Below, one piece after another: positions 35,400 through 45,385 of a DNA stretch of 64,000 bases. Position 1 is the first letter of the stretch; each line of letters starts with the position of its first letter. The DNA comes from Bacteroidales bacterium (lineage in GTDB: Bacteria; Bacteroidota; Bacteroidia; Bacteroidales; P3). The notes below the pieces were generated by a model. That model was not told the DNA's origin, made no database searches, and saw only the letters and a list, made by a program, of their open reading frames with translations. The stretch is from assembly GCA_017633985.1 (NCBI GenBank), contig JAGBOF010000036.1:1-64000 (forward strand), given 5' to 3'. A program made the translations under genes and the position numbers.

Positions 35400-35485
35400 A
35401 CCGCTGAAATAAGACGGCGTTTTAAAAAATTAATACGGCGTTTCAGTAAATTATTACGGCGTATTAATTTTTTTTAACGGCGTCT
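35400..35485. repeat. 21-bp lattice array F, uniform ACGGCG cores
   Basis: The word ACGGCG begins at 35414, 35435, 35456 and 35477, exactly 21 bp apart (GGC cores 35416 to 35479), with A/T linkers such as TTTTAAAAAATTAAT. All four face the same way. It lies between the start of one minus-strand gene and the end of the next. Confidence 0.9.
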
Positions 35486-35582
35486 TTTTTCAACCTTATG
35501 TAACATCATGTTTTTCATACATATAAACATACCCTTTATCAGCATTTTTATTTTGATTAGACGGCTGAAAGAAATAGTCCTG

Positions 35583-36860
35583 TCAATCAGTAAATAAATC
35601 AAACCAATTTCCTATCATATCCCATCTATATTTTATGCCCACGTTCACCGACCGCATATTACCGAAACTGCCGCTTTCCGTCACGGGAAGCAATCCGAAT
35701 GTACCGTAAACCGTAAATTTTCTTCCTAGATTAAGCCCGAAATAAGCGTCAAGTTGAAATTTCCGCATTATATCCCTAAATTCAACATCGGATTTGTACA
35801 TCACCTCATTGCTTATATGCCTTGATCTGTTTTCCTCCCATCTGGCGTCAAAATTCCATCTGAAAATCATTCCCAAATCCACGCTCGGAGATTTTATATT
35901 ATCGTCAAAATATCTTCTGTACATCATCGGCAACCGCCAAGTGCTGTATGAATAGTTTAAAGAAAGGTTTTCCTTAGCTGAAACACCATGGCTTTGTCCG
36001 TAACCGCCCGCATCAAAAACCGATATCTGCCATCCCATTCCGAATCCTAACAAAACAGCATTCTGATAAGCAAAATTATACTGAAGCATAAAGTCCCAAC
36101 TGAATCCGTACGTCCAACTGTCACCCAAATAATCGGTTTTATTTGTCAGTTTACCTGCAAACAAACTGATATCGTAATAAATCCACAAAGATTCCCAACT
36201 CAAAGGCAGATTATTTTCGTCTCTTATCAAACGGGGATAGCTGTTCCATTGCTTATTGTTGATAATCACTCCTTCGGGACGTGATTTTATCTTGCAATAA
36301 TACTTCGGTGAAGACAGTTTATTAAGTTCCATTCTGCCGCCGTCCTTTACTACAACATACATATAGTGACCTACGGTCAAAGAATCCGTAACTTTAAACA
36401 CGGCATTGGTATCCACGAAGGCCTCAAACACTTCCAATGGAACATCCTGCGTATTTTTTAACTCAAACTGCGAATTCTGTTCACCCCGATAATAAAGAGT
36501 TTGCATTTGTCCGTCAATTGACATCTGTGCCTTCGTATCAGAAGAGAGTTTAACATACTTTAAAGTTCCTTCTTTTACCTTTATATGTATTTCCTGCGCC
36601 GTTTGGTTTGTCTGATTACTTTCTTCCACAATCATGGTATCGCCTATCATTGTAACAAGACTCTGCTGCGGCGGAAAAGACAGCGAAACCTCGTTTGAGG
36701 TTAGCGAAGATTTTACCTCAATATAGCATTTGGCATGGGTGTTTTGTATTTTGATCACTTTAATATCACCTTCTATTATCTGGAAATATTGTTTTTGAGC
36801 TTTTACATGACAGTTTACCAACATCAAAAGCAATAATGTAAAAATTATCTTTGTTTTCAT
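35583..36860 (-). CDS. outer-membrane protein of the ECF sigma operon
   Basis: A 425-residue product with signal peptide (MKTKIIFTLLLLMLVNCHVKAQ). The first half (about 25-190) is a repetitive beta structure with IKVIKIQNTHAKCYIEVKS, resembling DUF2807-type beta-solenoid domains. The second half (about 220-425) reads as an outer-membrane barrel (YGFSWDFMLQYNFAYQNAVLLGFG, VNVGIKYRWDM). It follows the anti-sigma gene by 4 nt, so it is third in the sigma operon and may be the surface effector or sensor that the sigma system controls. Confidence 0.7.
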   Translation of the reverse strand: MKTKIIFTLLLLMLVNCHVKAQKQYFQIIEGDIKVIKIQNTHAKCYIEVKSSLTSNEVSLSFPPQQSLVTMIGDTMIVEESNQTNQTAQEIHIKVKEGTLKYVKLSSDTKAQMSIDGQMQTLYYRGEQNSQFELKNTQDVPLEVFEAFVDTNAVFKVTDSLTVGHYMYVVVKDGGRMELNKLSSPKYYCKIKSRPEGVIINNKQWNSYPRLIRDENNLPLSWESLWIYYDISLFAGKLTNKTDYLGDSWTYGFSWDFMLQYNFAYQNAVLLGFGMGWQISVFDAGGYGQSHGVSAKENLSLNYSYSTWRLPMMYRRYFDDNIKSPSVDLGMIFRWNFDARWEENRSRHISNEVMYKSDVEFRDIMRKFQLDAYFGLNLGRKFTVYGTFGLLPVTESGSFGNMRSVNVGIKYRWDMIGNWFDLFTD

Positions 36861-36864
36861 AGGA

Positions 36865-37551
36865 TTATACTCTTATAGTGTTCATATATTCGGTTACCTT
36901 ATCTTTTATTCTCTTCAATCTGCTTGTTTCAGGTGTCTTATAAATGACAAGATTATCGCTTCTTATCCTTTCCGTTTGCTTATAAACAACGATACTTGGC
37001 AATTCCTCCGATTCGGTTTGCTGCAAAACTTCTTCGTTGCCATTGTTTATTTCGGTATTATCCGCAATCAAATCAGCTTCTTCACTTTTTATTTGCTTTA
37101 ATGGCTGTGCAATCTGCGGTTTTGAAGTGTTTTTGCTTGATTGTACGGTTTCTTTTTCGCTGTTTACTGTATCATTAATGGTATTTATTTTTACGGATTG
37201 GTCTTTTATTGAAATATCTTCCGTCTTTGTCTTTGCAATTTGAGGTTCCGAAGAATTATTATCCCAGATCATCAAAACAAAATACGATGCCGCAACGACC
37301 AAAAGCACAATCGCCGCCGCCTTTACCCATTTGGAAACGGTAAAGACTGGTTTGTACAATTTGTCTTTATCAGAAAATTCTTCTTCTGTCGCATATCCGA
37401 ACCTTATATTATCATCAAAAACCAATGAAGCATCTGCTTTCAAATCTTTGTTGACATCCAAAAACCGCTCAAGTGCCTTTGCGTCTTTTTCAGACAACAA
37501 TCCCTCCTGCTTATCAAGCAAATATGCCTCGTAATTATCCCTTGTAATCAT
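36865..37551 (-). CDS. probable anti-sigma factor with one membrane helix
   Basis: The 228-residue product has a cytoplasmic N-terminus (about 1-75, MITRDNYEAYLLDKQEGLL...ALERFLDVN), the usual sigma-binding start of Bacteroidota anti-sigma proteins. One membrane helix follows (about 77-95, AAAIVLLVVAASYFVLMIW), then a long polar periplasmic tail. No FecR domain is seen. It overlaps the sigma gene by 4 nt, which fixes the pairing. Confidence 0.7.
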   Translation of the reverse strand: MITRDNYEAYLLDKQEGLLSEKDAKALERFLDVNKDLKADASLVFDDNIRFGYATEEEFSDKDKLYKPVFTVSKWVKAAAIVLLVVAASYFVLMIWDNNSSEPQIAKTKTEDISIKDQSVKINTINDTVNSEKETVQSSKNTSKPQIAQPLKQIKSEEADLIADNTEINNGNEEVLQQTESEELPSIVVYKQTERIRSDNLVIYKTPETSRLKRIKDKVTEYMNTIRV

Positions 37552-38024
37552 ATTATATTGTCTTTTTGTTGTATCAATTGCTGCATTTGTTTTCTCGCAC
37601 GGAAGATATAAACTTTTACTTGTTGCATTGACAGATGTAATATCTCGCTTATTTCTTCATATTTGCAACCTTCTTGGTCTTTTAATAGCAGTGCCGATTT
37701 CTGAACGGCGGGAAGACAGTCCAAATACTTATTTAAATCCTCCTTTATGCTTGAATAATCATTATAAACAACCTCTTTAATGTTTTCTATTGCCGAAAAA
37801 TTTTTCTTTTTCCTCAATTCGTCTATCGCTTTGTGGTAAACCGAAGAAAATATCCATGATTTGATTTTATCTTTATTGATATTGTCCCGCTGTTCCCACA
37901 GTTTCATAAACACATCCTGCACAATATCCCGTGCATGTTCCCTCTGTTTAATCAGAGTGTATGCAAAACGGTATGCATTATCGGAATAATCCCTGACAAA
38001 TATATTGTATTCCCGTGCAGTCAA
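37548..38024 (-). CDS. ECF sigma factor
   Basis: A 158-residue RNA polymerase sigma factor with regions 2 (DYSDNAYRFAYTLIK, ARDIVQDVFMKLWEQRD) and 4 (LDCLPAVQKSALLLKDQEGC, ISEILHLSMQQVKVYIFRAR) separated by a short linker. This is the standard ECF form. It is the first gene of a three-gene operon with its anti-sigma factor and an outer-membrane protein, an arrangement known for envelope or surface signals in Bacteroidota. Confidence 0.9.
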   Translation of the reverse strand: MTAREYNIFVRDYSDNAYRFAYTLIKQREHARDIVQDVFMKLWEQRDNINKDKIKSWIFSSVYHKAIDELRKKKNFSAIENIKEVVYNDYSSIKEDLNKYLDCLPAVQKSALLLKDQEGCKYEEISEILHLSMQQVKVYIFRARKQMQQLIQQKDNII

Positions 38025-38045
38025 TGTCGTTAAGTTGTTGTAAGT

Positions 38046-38138
38046 TTAAATAAAATCAAAATAAACGCTTTTGGTGTCAAAACTCTTGCTTTCCGTTTTG
38101 TAGTTAAGTGTATTCAAAGTAATTTTTTGCGTTTCCAT
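38046..38138 (-). CDS. possible 30-residue leader peptide
   Basis: A short frame, METQKITLNTLNYKTESKSF then DTKSVYFDFI, ends 21 nt before the sigma factor start. It has no signal or membrane segment. The position suggests a leader or a tiny gene of the sigma operon, but nothing else supports it. Confidence 0.3.
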   Translation of the reverse strand: METQKITLNTLNYKTESKSFDTKSVYFDFI

Positions 38139-38249
38139 AGTTATTAAACAGTATCTGAAAATTTTTAAACGTTTATTCATTTTTTTAAGTCCTTTTATAA
38201 GTAAGACGTAACAGTATGTAAAAATGTTACACCTAAGGAAAAATTTTTT

Positions 38250-38375
38250 ATTTCTGCGCCGCATTTTAAAAAGAAGGCTTCTTAAAAAAATAAAACGCCG
38301 TATCATTTTATTAATCTGCGATAAAAATTTACTAATCAGCGATAAAAATTTATTAATCAGCCTGATTATTTTCGC
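38250..38375. repeat. 21-bp lattice array G
   Basis: Cores GGC, GCC, GCG, GCG and GCC begin at 38276, 38297, 38318, 38339 and 38360, exactly 21 bp apart; a weaker TGC/GCG falls at 38255-38258. Words include AATCTGCGATAA and AATCAGCGATAA. It lies between the sigma operon start and the tRNA-Phe terminator. Confidence 0.85.
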
Positions 38376-38491
38376 CTTTTGTATATTGCTGGTTTTCAAT
38401 GGCTAATTTTGAGGCTTAAAACGCCCGTTTTTTATAAGGATTTGGCTGTTTAACGGTGTGATTTATCTGCCTTTTGGGATATAAAGACAAA

Positions 38492-38522
38492 AAAGGAGGC
38501 GGAAATGATTTCCGCCTCCTTT
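38492..38522 (-). terminator. tRNA-Phe terminator
   Basis: Perfect 14-bp stem AAAGGAGGCGGAAA with its complement and a 3-nt loop TGA, 9 nt beyond the tRNA on the minus strand. Confidence 0.85.
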
Positions 38523-38530
38523 AAAAACCG

Positions 38531-38603
38531 TGGCATCGACAGGATTTGAACCGGTGACACAAGGATTTTCAGTCCTCTGCTCGACCAACTGAGCTACGAC
38601 GCC
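38531..38603 (-). tRNA. tRNA-Phe (anticodon GAA)
   Basis: A 73-nt cloverleaf with anticodon loop CTGAAAA giving GAA. The acceptor GGCGTCG pairs with CGATGCC (one G-U pair); discriminator A, no encoded CCA. It has its own promoter and terminator. Confidence 0.95.
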
Positions 38604-38626
38604 ATTGTTTTGCTTGTTTGCGGTTG

Positions 38627-38634
38627 CAAAATTA
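38627..38634 (-). promoter_or_regulatory. -7 box for tRNA-Phe
   Basis: TAATTTTG on the minus strand, 23 bp before the tRNA. Confidence 0.65.
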
Positions 38635-38718
38635 CTATCTTTTTTTATTCTGACCAAATATTTTTCTAATTTTTTGCATTTTTACGGCGTTTTTTTTCGT
38701 TTTTAGGGCATTTATTTG

Positions 38719-38726
38719 TAATTTTG
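38719..38726 (+). promoter_or_regulatory. -7 box for ileS
   Basis: TAATTTTG, 50 bp before the ileS start. ACGGCG and AGGGC upstream (GGC at 38686 and 38707) are also 21 bp apart and may be a two-unit lattice remnant. Confidence 0.6.
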
Positions 38727-38776
38727 CAACCTTATAATAATATAGAAAACGAACTATTTATAATACAATTTTCATT

Positions 38777-41700
38777 ATGGCAGAAAAGTATAAAGAATAC
38801 AAAGGTCTTAATTTGACGGATATTGAAAAAAATATCCAGAATAAATGGAAGAAAGAAAACACTTTCCATCAAAGTATGAAAATACGTGAAGGCAATAAAC
38901 CGTTTATATTCTTTGAAGGTCCGCCTTCTGCAAACGGTAAACCCGGAATACATCACGTTATGGCAAGGACTATTAAAGATATTTTCTGCCGTTATAAGAG
39001 TTTAAAAGGTTATTATGTTACGCGTAAGGCAGGTTGGGATACTCACGGCTTGCCCGTAGAACTCGGCGTAGAGAAACAACTTGGTATTACAAAAGAGGAT
39101 ATAGGAGAAAAAATAAGCGTAGAAGATTATAATAAAGCGTGCCGCGAAAGCGTGATGCAGTTTAAGGATTTGTGGGACAAACTGACCGAGCAGATGGGAT
39201 ATTGGGTTGATTTGGACAATCCTTATATTACTTTCACCAATGAATATATTGAGTCGGTATGGTGGCTTTTGGGCGAAGTATATAACAAAGGTCTTTTGTA
39301 CAAAGGTTATACTATTCAGCCGTATTCGCCTGCCGCAGGTACGGGATTATCATCTCACGAATTGAATATGCCCGGTTGTTACCGCGATGTGAAAGATACG
39401 ACCTGCGTAGCACAGTTCAAAATCTCCGATAAGCAAACAAAAGACAACGAAATACTAAATAAAATCGCCGATATCCAATGCAAAAAATATTTTTTGGCAT
39501 GGACAACCACTCCTTGGACACTTCCGTCCAATACGGCGTTGGCTGTCGGAGATAAAATAGATTATTGCTGCGTTGAATCGTTTAATCCTTACACTGCAGA
39601 GCCTATCGTAGTCTTCCTTGCGAAGAATCTTTTGTATACTCACTTCAAAAAAGAAAGCGAAAACGCAGATTTTGCCGCTTATAACAAAGGAGATAAAGAA
39701 AAGTCGGGATCCCAAAGTAGCAAGCCTGCTGCTTTGGGCGGTATACCTTGGAAACTATTGTTTGAATGCAAGGGTAAAGACCTTGTCGGCATAGATTACG
39801 AGCAACTTATGCCATGGGTACGCCCTCAAGAGACGGAAGGCGAAGCTTTCAAGGTCATTTCGGGTGATTATGTGACAACCGAAGACGGTACGGGTATAGT
39901 TCATATCGCTCCTACGTTCGGTGCTGACGACGCAAGGGTGGCTAAATTAAGCAACATTGCACCTTTGCATCTTGTTGATAAGAACGGAAAACAGCAACCA
40001 ATGGTTGATAAGACGGGAAAGTTCTTTTTGATGAGTGATTTGGACGAAGATTACGTTAATACATATATTAATAAAGACCTTTACGCAAAATACGAGGGCA
40101 GATTCGTAAAAAATGCTTACGATCCTACACTTACGGAAAAGGATCCTACGCTTGACGTAGACCTTTGCGTAGAATTGAAAGGCGAGAACAAGGCTTTCAA
40201 GATTGAAAAGCATACTCACTCTTATCCTCACTGTTGGCGTACCGATAAACCTGTGCTTTATTACCCTTTGGACAGTTGGTTTATCCGTACAACGGAAGTT
40301 AAAGACAAACTTATCGCATTAAATAAGACTATTAACTGGAAACCGCAGGCTACGGGAACGGGACGTTTCGGTAATTGGTTGGAAAATTTGGTTGATTGGA
40401 ATCTTTCACGCTCCCGTTTCTGGGGAACTCCGCTTCCTATATGGAGAACGGAAGACGGCAAGGAAGAAATTTTTATTAATTCGGTAGAAAAATTAGCCAA
40501 TGAGATAGATAAATCCGTTAAGGCGGGATTTATGAAAGACAACCCGTACAAAACAGATGATTATAACGCATTTGATTTGCACCGTCCGTATATTGACAAC
40601 GTTATCTTGGTAAGTGAAAGCGGCAAACCTATGAAACGTGAAAGCGATTTGATAGATGTTTGGTTTGATTCTGGAGCAATGCCTTTTGCACAGCGTCATT
40701 ATCCTTTTGAATGCACAACCGAAGAACTTAAAGCCAAATATTTCCCTGCTGATTTCATTGCCGAGGGTGTAGATCAAACAAGAGGATGGTTCTTTACCTT
40801 GCATACAATTGCCGCAATGGTGATGGGAGAAGTTTCTTATAAGAACGTAGTTTCAAACGGTCTTGTATTGGATAAGCAAGGTAACAAGATGTCCAAACGT
40901 TTGGGTAACGGTGTGGATCCATTTGAGATGATGGACAAATACGGTGCTGACGCAACACGTTGGTATATGATTTCCAACTCGCAACCTTGGGATAACTTGA
41001 AATTTGACCCCGCAGGAATAGACGAGATACGCCGTAAATTCTTCGGAACATTATACAACACTTATTCCTTCTTCGCACTTTACGCCAATATTGACGCCTT
41101 TGCTTATAAGGAAGCGGATATTGAGTACAGCAAACGCCCTGAAATAGACCGTTGGATATTATCACTGCTCAATACTTTGATAAAAGATGTTGATAATGAC
41201 TTAAATGATTACGAGCCAACGCGTGCTGCAAGACGTATTGCTGATTTTGTTTGCGAGGATTTGAGTAATTGGTATGTTAGATTGTGCCGTCGCCGTTTCT
41301 GGAAGGGAGAATACAGCGAAGATAAGATAAGTGCTTACCAGACACTGTACCGTTGTTTGGAGGCAGTGGCTCTATTGGGTTCTGCTTTCGCACCTTTCTT
41401 TATGGACGAGATGTACAGTAATCTTAATAACGTATCCCACCGCACTGAATTTACAAGTGTACACTTGACAACGTTTCCTACGGCAAACGAAAACGAGATT
41501 GACAAAGACCTTGAGGCGAGAATGAATCTTGCACAGAAGATTTGTTCGCTTGTTCTGTCATTAAGAAAGCGTCATAACCTCAAAGTACGTCAGCCGCTGG
41601 CAAAAATAATGATTCCTTGCGATGAAACAACAAAACAAAGAATAGAAAAAGTAAAGAATCTTATCCTTTCGGAAGTCAATGTTAAGGAAATAGAATATTT

Positions 41701-42250
41701 GGATTTGCACAACAATGTTTTAAGCAAGACAATCAAAGCCAACTTCAAGACATTGGGACCTAAATACGGCAAGATAATGAAAACATTGGCTGCAAAGATT
41801 GCCGCATTTACGCAGGACGATATTGCAAAACTTGAAACCGAGAATTCATATTCATTGGATATTGACGGTACTAATGTAGTTCTTGATTTGAATGACGTGG
41901 AGATTGCAACCAAAGACATAGAAGGTTGGGTAGTTGCCAATGAAGGAACGCTGACTGTTGCTTTGGATGTAACGATTACCGATGCCTTGAAAAAGGAAGC
42001 GGTATCCAGAGAATTGGTAAACCGTATCCAAAACATAAGAAAAGAACAGAATTTTGAAATTACGGACAATATCAACGTAGTTATCGAAAACGATGATTTG
42101 CTTCGTGATGCCATAGAAATGTACCGCGATTATATTTGCGGCGAAACGCTTACCAAGTCTTTGACATTGCAGGATACGGTAGAGAATCCTACAACTAAAA
42201 CAGACGTTATCGAAGGCAAAGAGTTGGCAATAAGTATTACCAAAGCATAA
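38777..42250 (+). CDS. ileS: isoleucyl-tRNA synthetase
   Basis: It charges tRNA-Ile. A class I enzyme of 1157 residues, in the long (eukaryote-like) size range. The HIGH region is PSANGKPGIHHVMART near residues 52-67. The editing domain lies about 190-450 (TTPWTLPSNTALAVG and EDGTGIVHIAPTFG). KMSKRLGN occurs near residue 704 and the anticodon-binding domain follows (SNWYVRLCRRRFW). No zinc-finger Cys cluster is seen at the C-terminus. It is transcribed from a TAATTTTG promoter and followed after 14 nt by the nucleoside phosphorylase gene. Confidence 0.96.
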   Translation: MAEKYKEYKGLNLTDIEKNIQNKWKKENTFHQSMKIREGNKPFIFFEGPPSANGKPGIHHVMARTIKDIFCRYKSLKGYYVTRKAGWDTHGLPVELGVEKQLGITKEDIGEKISVEDYNKACRESVMQFKDLWDKLTEQMGYWVDLDNPYITFTNEYIESVWWLLGEVYNKGLLYKGYTIQPYSPAAGTGLSSHELNMPGCYRDVKDTTCVAQFKISDKQTKDNEILNKIADIQCKKYFLAWTTTPWTLPSNTALAVGDKIDYCCVESFNPYTAEPIVVFLAKNLLYTHFKKESENADFAAYNKGDKEKSGSQSSKPAALGGIPWKLLFECKGKDLVGIDYEQLMPWVRPQETEGEAFKVISGDYVTTEDGTGIVHIAPTFGADDARVAKLSNIAPLHLVDKNGKQQPMVDKTGKFFLMSDLDEDYVNTYINKDLYAKYEGRFVKNAYDPTLTEKDPTLDVDLCVELKGENKAFKIEKHTHSYPHCWRTDKPVLYYPLDSWFIRTTEVKDKLIALNKTINWKPQATGTGRFGNWLENLVDWNLSRSRFWGTPLPIWRTEDGKEEIFINSVEKLANEIDKSVKAGFMKDNPYKTDDYNAFDLHRPYIDNVILVSESGKPMKRESDLIDVWFDSGAMPFAQRHYPFECTTEELKAKYFPADFIAEGVDQTRGWFFTLHTIAAMVMGEVSYKNVVSNGLVLDKQGNKMSKRLGNGVDPFEMMDKYGADATRWYMISNSQPWDNLKFDPAGIDEIRRKFFGTLYNTYSFFALYANIDAFAYKEADIEYSKRPEIDRWILSLLNTLIKDVDNDLNDYEPTRAARRIADFVCEDLSNWYVRLCRRRFWKGEYSEDKISAYQTLYRCLEAVALLGSAFAPFFMDEMYSNLNNVSHRTEFTSVHLTTFPTANENEIDKDLEARMNLAQKICSLVLSLRKRHNLKVRQPLAKIMIPCDETTKQRIEKVKNLILSEVNVKEIEYLDLHNNVLSKTIKANFKTLGPKYGKIMKTLAAKIAAFTQDDIAKLETENSYSLDIDGTNVVLDLNDVEIATKDIEGWVVANEGTLTVALDVTITDALKKEAVSRELVNRIQNIRKEQNFEITDNINVVIENDDLLRDAIEMYRDYICGETLTKSLTLQDTVENPTTKTDVIEGKELAISITKA

Positions 42251-42264
42251 ACAAGATTCAGATC

Positions 42265-43077
42265 ATGAACTATACCGAGATATACGAAGCAACTAAATTT
42301 ATAGAATCTAAAATTACGGCAAAGCCGTCGGTTGCCGTAATTTTAGGAAGCGGATTATCTGACTTAGCTAATGAAATTGACAACCCGGTTATAATAAAAT
42401 ACAGCGAAATACCTCATTTCCCAGTTTCGACAGTACAGGGACATAAAGGTAATTTGATAAGCGGGCAGATAAAAGGCGTTAATGTCCTGTGTATGCAAGG
42501 CCGTTTTCATTATTATGAAGGCTATACAATGGACGAGGTAACTTTTCCCGAACGTATATTTGCTGCAATGGGTATTAAAACGCTTATTGTAACCAATGCA
42601 GCAGGCGGAGTTAATAAGAATTTCTCATGCGGAGACATCATGTTGATAACGGATCATATCAATTTTATGCCAAATCCCCTTATAGGCAAAAATGACGAGC
42701 GTTTCGGAGTAAGATTTCCGTCTATGAATGAAGCCTATGATAAGAATTTAAGGCAAATTGCAATACAATCGGCCGAAAGTTTAGGCATTAAATTACAACA
42801 AGGAATATACGTAGCGGGCACAGGTCCGAGTTTCGAAACTCCTGCCGAATATATGATGTACCGCACTATAGGCTGTTCAGCCGTAGGTATGAGCACAGTA
42901 CCAGAAGTTATAGTTGCAAGGCATTGCGGTATCAAGGTATTGGGATTAAGCGTTATTTCGAATGTGTTTAACGAAGACAACAATGAAGAACAAACCCACG
43001 ATGAAGTCTTGGAAAACGTAAACAATGCCTCTAAAAACATGGTTAAACTTGTAAAAACAATTATTTCAAGATTATAA
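42265..43077 (+). CDS. punA: purine nucleoside phosphorylase
   Basis: It splits purine nucleosides with phosphate into base and ribose-1-phosphate (salvage). The 270-residue length and motifs fit the trimeric PNP class: VILGSGLSDLANEI (phosphate loop), GHKGNLISG, GRFHYYEGY, VTNAAGGVN, and AEYMMYRTIGCSAVGMSTVP with the Glu/Asn purine contacts nearby. It follows ileS in the same transcript and ends at a strong hairpin shared with convergent aspS. Confidence 0.92.
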   Translation: MNYTEIYEATKFIESKITAKPSVAVILGSGLSDLANEIDNPVIIKYSEIPHFPVSTVQGHKGNLISGQIKGVNVLCMQGRFHYYEGYTMDEVTFPERIFAAMGIKTLIVTNAAGGVNKNFSCGDIMLITDHINFMPNPLIGKNDERFGVRFPSMNEAYDKNLRQIAIQSAESLGIKLQQGIYVAGTGPSFETPAEYMMYRTIGCSAVGMSTVPEVIVARHCGIKVLGLSVISNVFNEDNNEEQTHDEVLENVNNASKNMVKLVKTIISRL

Positions 43078-43105
43078 TGTTATAATTCTGTACCATTATA
43101 ATAAC

Positions 43106-43139
43106 ATCGGGCGGATTTTAGAATTAAAATCCGCCCGAT
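43106..43139. terminator. bidirectional terminator between punA and aspS
   Basis: Perfect 15-bp stem ATCGGGCGGATTTTA and complement with a 4-nt loop, between two convergent genes, with A/T tails on both sides. Confidence 0.9.
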
Positions 43140-43158
43140 TACTATTTATACTGAATCT

Positions 43159-44919
43159 TTATTGTTTTTCAACGGGAACAAGTGACAAATACAACTCGTC
43201 CAATTGCTTTTGATCAATATAGTTAGGTGAATCACTCATAAGATCCCTGCCGCTGTTGTTTTTAGGGAATGCAATAAAATCTCGGATTGAGTCCGCACCT
43301 GCAAAGATTGCGCACAAACGGTCAAAACCGAATGCAAGACCTGCATGAGGCGGTGCTCCGTATTCAAAAGCTCCCATCAAAAATCCGAATTGTGCCAAAG
43401 CAGCTTCTTTAGTAAACCCAAGGGCTTCAAACATACGCATCTGCATATCACGGTTGTGTATTCTCACGCTGCCGCCTCCCACTTCCGTTCCGTTAATAAC
43501 CAAATCGTAAGCCCAAGCGCGTACTTTACCAGGGTCTTTATCCAACATTTCAGGGTAATCTTCAGGATTAGGAGCGGTAAACGGATGATGCATTGCATAG
43601 AATCTCTGATCTTCTTCGTTCCACTCCAAAAGCGGGAAGTCCGTCACCCATGTTACGGCATAATTAAACGGATCGCGTAAATTAAGTTGCGTTCCCATTT
43701 CCAAACGCAATGCACACAATTGTGTACGTACCTGCATGGTTTTGCCGCTCATCACTAACATCAAATCACCTTTATCCGCACCGAATTTATCAGCAAATTT
43801 CATCAAATCTTCCTGCGAATAAAATTTATCTATTGATGATTTAAATGTTCCGTCTTCGTTATATTTTATGTAGACCAAACCTTTGGCACCAACCTGCGGA
43901 CGTTTTACAAATTCCGTAAGCGCATCCAATTGCTTTCTTGTATAGCCAGCACATCCTTTTGCACAAATTCCCACAACCAATTCCGCATCATCAAACACCG
44001 AAAAGCCTTTTCCCTTTGCCACATCGTTAAGTTCGGTGAACTTCATATCAAAACGCAAATCAGGTTTATCACTTCCGTAATATTTCATCGCATCCTGCCA
44101 AGTCATACGCGGGAATTTGTCAAATGTAATGCCTTTTTCTTTCTCAAACAAGTGCTTTATAAGTCCTTCGAACATATTCAAAACATCTTCCTGTTCCACA
44201 AAAGACATTTCACAATCTATTTGAGTGAATTCAGGCTGCCTGTCGGCACGCAAATCTTCGTCACGGAAACATTTAACTATCTGAAAATATCTGTCAAATC
44301 CCGAAACCATCAACAATTGCTTGTATTGTTGCGGACTTTGAGGCAAAGCATAGAACTGATTAGGGTTCATACGCGAAGGAACTACGAAATCCCTTGCACC
44401 TTCAGGCGTTGAACGGATCAAAAACGGCGTTTCAATTTCCAAAAAGTTCTCATCCGACAAATAATTTCTTATCAACTGTGCCAATCTGTGCCTCTGCTCC
44501 AAATTCTTTCTTATCACAGGACGGCGTAAATCCAAATAACGGTATTTCATTCGCAACTCATCACCTCCGTCAGTGTTGTCCTCAATGGTAAACGGCGGAA
44601 GTTTGGCGGTATTCAATACATTGATTTGAGATACCTCTATTTCAATGTCGCCTGTCGGAATGTTTTTGTTCTTATTACTTCTTTCCCTTACCGTACCCGT
44701 CACTTGAAGGACGTATTCACGCGAAAGGGTTTTACTTTGTTCATAAAGATTTTTGTCAGTATCGACATTACAAACCAATTGCGTTATTCCGTAGCGGTCC
44801 CTTAAGTCAATAAAAGTCATACTTCCCAAATCGCGTACTTTTTGTACCCATCCGCAAAGCGTAACCTTACTGTTACAGTCATCAATCCTTAATTCTCCGC
44901 AAGTTTTTGTTCTTAACAT
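43159..44919 (-). CDS. aspS: aspartyl-tRNA synthetase
   Basis: A class II enzyme of 586 residues. N-terminal OB-fold anticodon domain ([20 protein letters not shown]), motif 2 [18 protein letters not shown], bacterial insertion domain (about 290-420), and motif 3 [15 protein letters not shown] near the C-terminus. This is the bacterial-type AspRS; whether it also acts on tRNA-Asn cannot be told from sequence. Promoter box TAACTTTG lies 46 bp upstream. Confidence 0.96.
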   Translation of the reverse strand: MLRTKTCGELRIDDCNSKVTLCGWVQKVRDLGSMTFIDLRDRYGITQLVCNVDTDKNLYEQSKTLSREYVLQVTGTVRERSNKNKNIPTGDIEIEVSQINVLNTAKLPPFTIEDNTDGGDELRMKYRYLDLRRPVIRKNLEQRHRLAQLIRNYLSDENFLEIETPFLIRSTPEGARDFVVPSRMNPNQFYALPQSPQQYKQLLMVSGFDRYFQIVKCFRDEDLRADRQPEFTQIDCEMSFVEQEDVLNMFEGLIKHLFEKEKGITFDKFPRMTWQDAMKYYGSDKPDLRFDMKFTELNDVAKGKGFSVFDDAELVVGICAKGCAGYTRKQLDALTEFVKRPQVGAKGLVYIKYNEDGTFKSSIDKFYSQEDLMKFADKFGADKGDLMLVMSGKTMQVRTQLCALRLEMGTQLNLRDPFNYAVTWVTDFPLLEWNEEDQRFYAMHHPFTAPNPEDYPEMLDKDPGKVRAWAYDLVINGTEVGGGSVRIHNRDMQMRMFEALGFTKEAALAQFGFLMGAFEYGAPPHAGLAFGFDRLCAIFAGADSIRDFIAFPKNNSGRDLMSDSPNYIDQKQLDELYLSLVPVEKQ

Positions 44920-44965
44920 ATTATTATAATGTATAAAATTACCCTTGTTTTATAAAATCAATTTG

Positions 44966-44973
44966 CAAAGTTA
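44966..44973 (-). promoter_or_regulatory. -7 box for aspS
   Basis: TAACTTTG on the minus strand. The following 250 bp (to 45220) are AT-rich with no gene or RNA that I can identify. Confidence 0.6.
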
Positions 44974-45221
44974 GAATTTTTTTTTGTTTTAATTATATGA
45001 TAACGGACATTTTTGCATTTTTACCTCAGCAAAACATCTTTTTCAATTATAGAATTACGTTTTTAAAAATCCGCAATCACTAAACGCAAGAAGTGTTTTG
45101 CGGCAAAAAACATATAATAAATGTTTTATTAATCCGTTTTACTGTTATATTTTTCAGTAATCACATATAAATTAAAAGATTATGCTTAAAATTTGTGTGT
45201 TATCACATCTTGCGGAACTCT

Positions 45222-45340
45222 TATTCGGTAACGGCTGAAATAATACGGCGCTTTAAAAAATTAATCTGCGATATCAGTAAATTATTCTGCGACGTCAGTA
45301 AATTAATCTGCGAGATTAATTTTTCCTTAAGCCTTATTAA
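45222..45340. repeat. 21-bp lattice array H
   Basis: Cores CGG, GGC, GCG, GCG, GCG and GCC begin at 45226, 45247, 45268, 45289, 45310 and 45331, exactly 21 bp apart, with linkers such as ATATCAGTAAATTATT. It lies between divergent aspS and ogt, so it is not at the end of a transcript. Confidence 0.85.
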
Positions 45341-45385
45341 AAAAACACCTTGTTTTAATGCATAGTCAAAACAAATTTCAGACAA

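Noticed and set aside
38046-38399. 117-codon minus-strand frame before the sigma factor
   Set aside because: Most of it runs through array G; only the last 30 codons were kept as a weak leader candidate.
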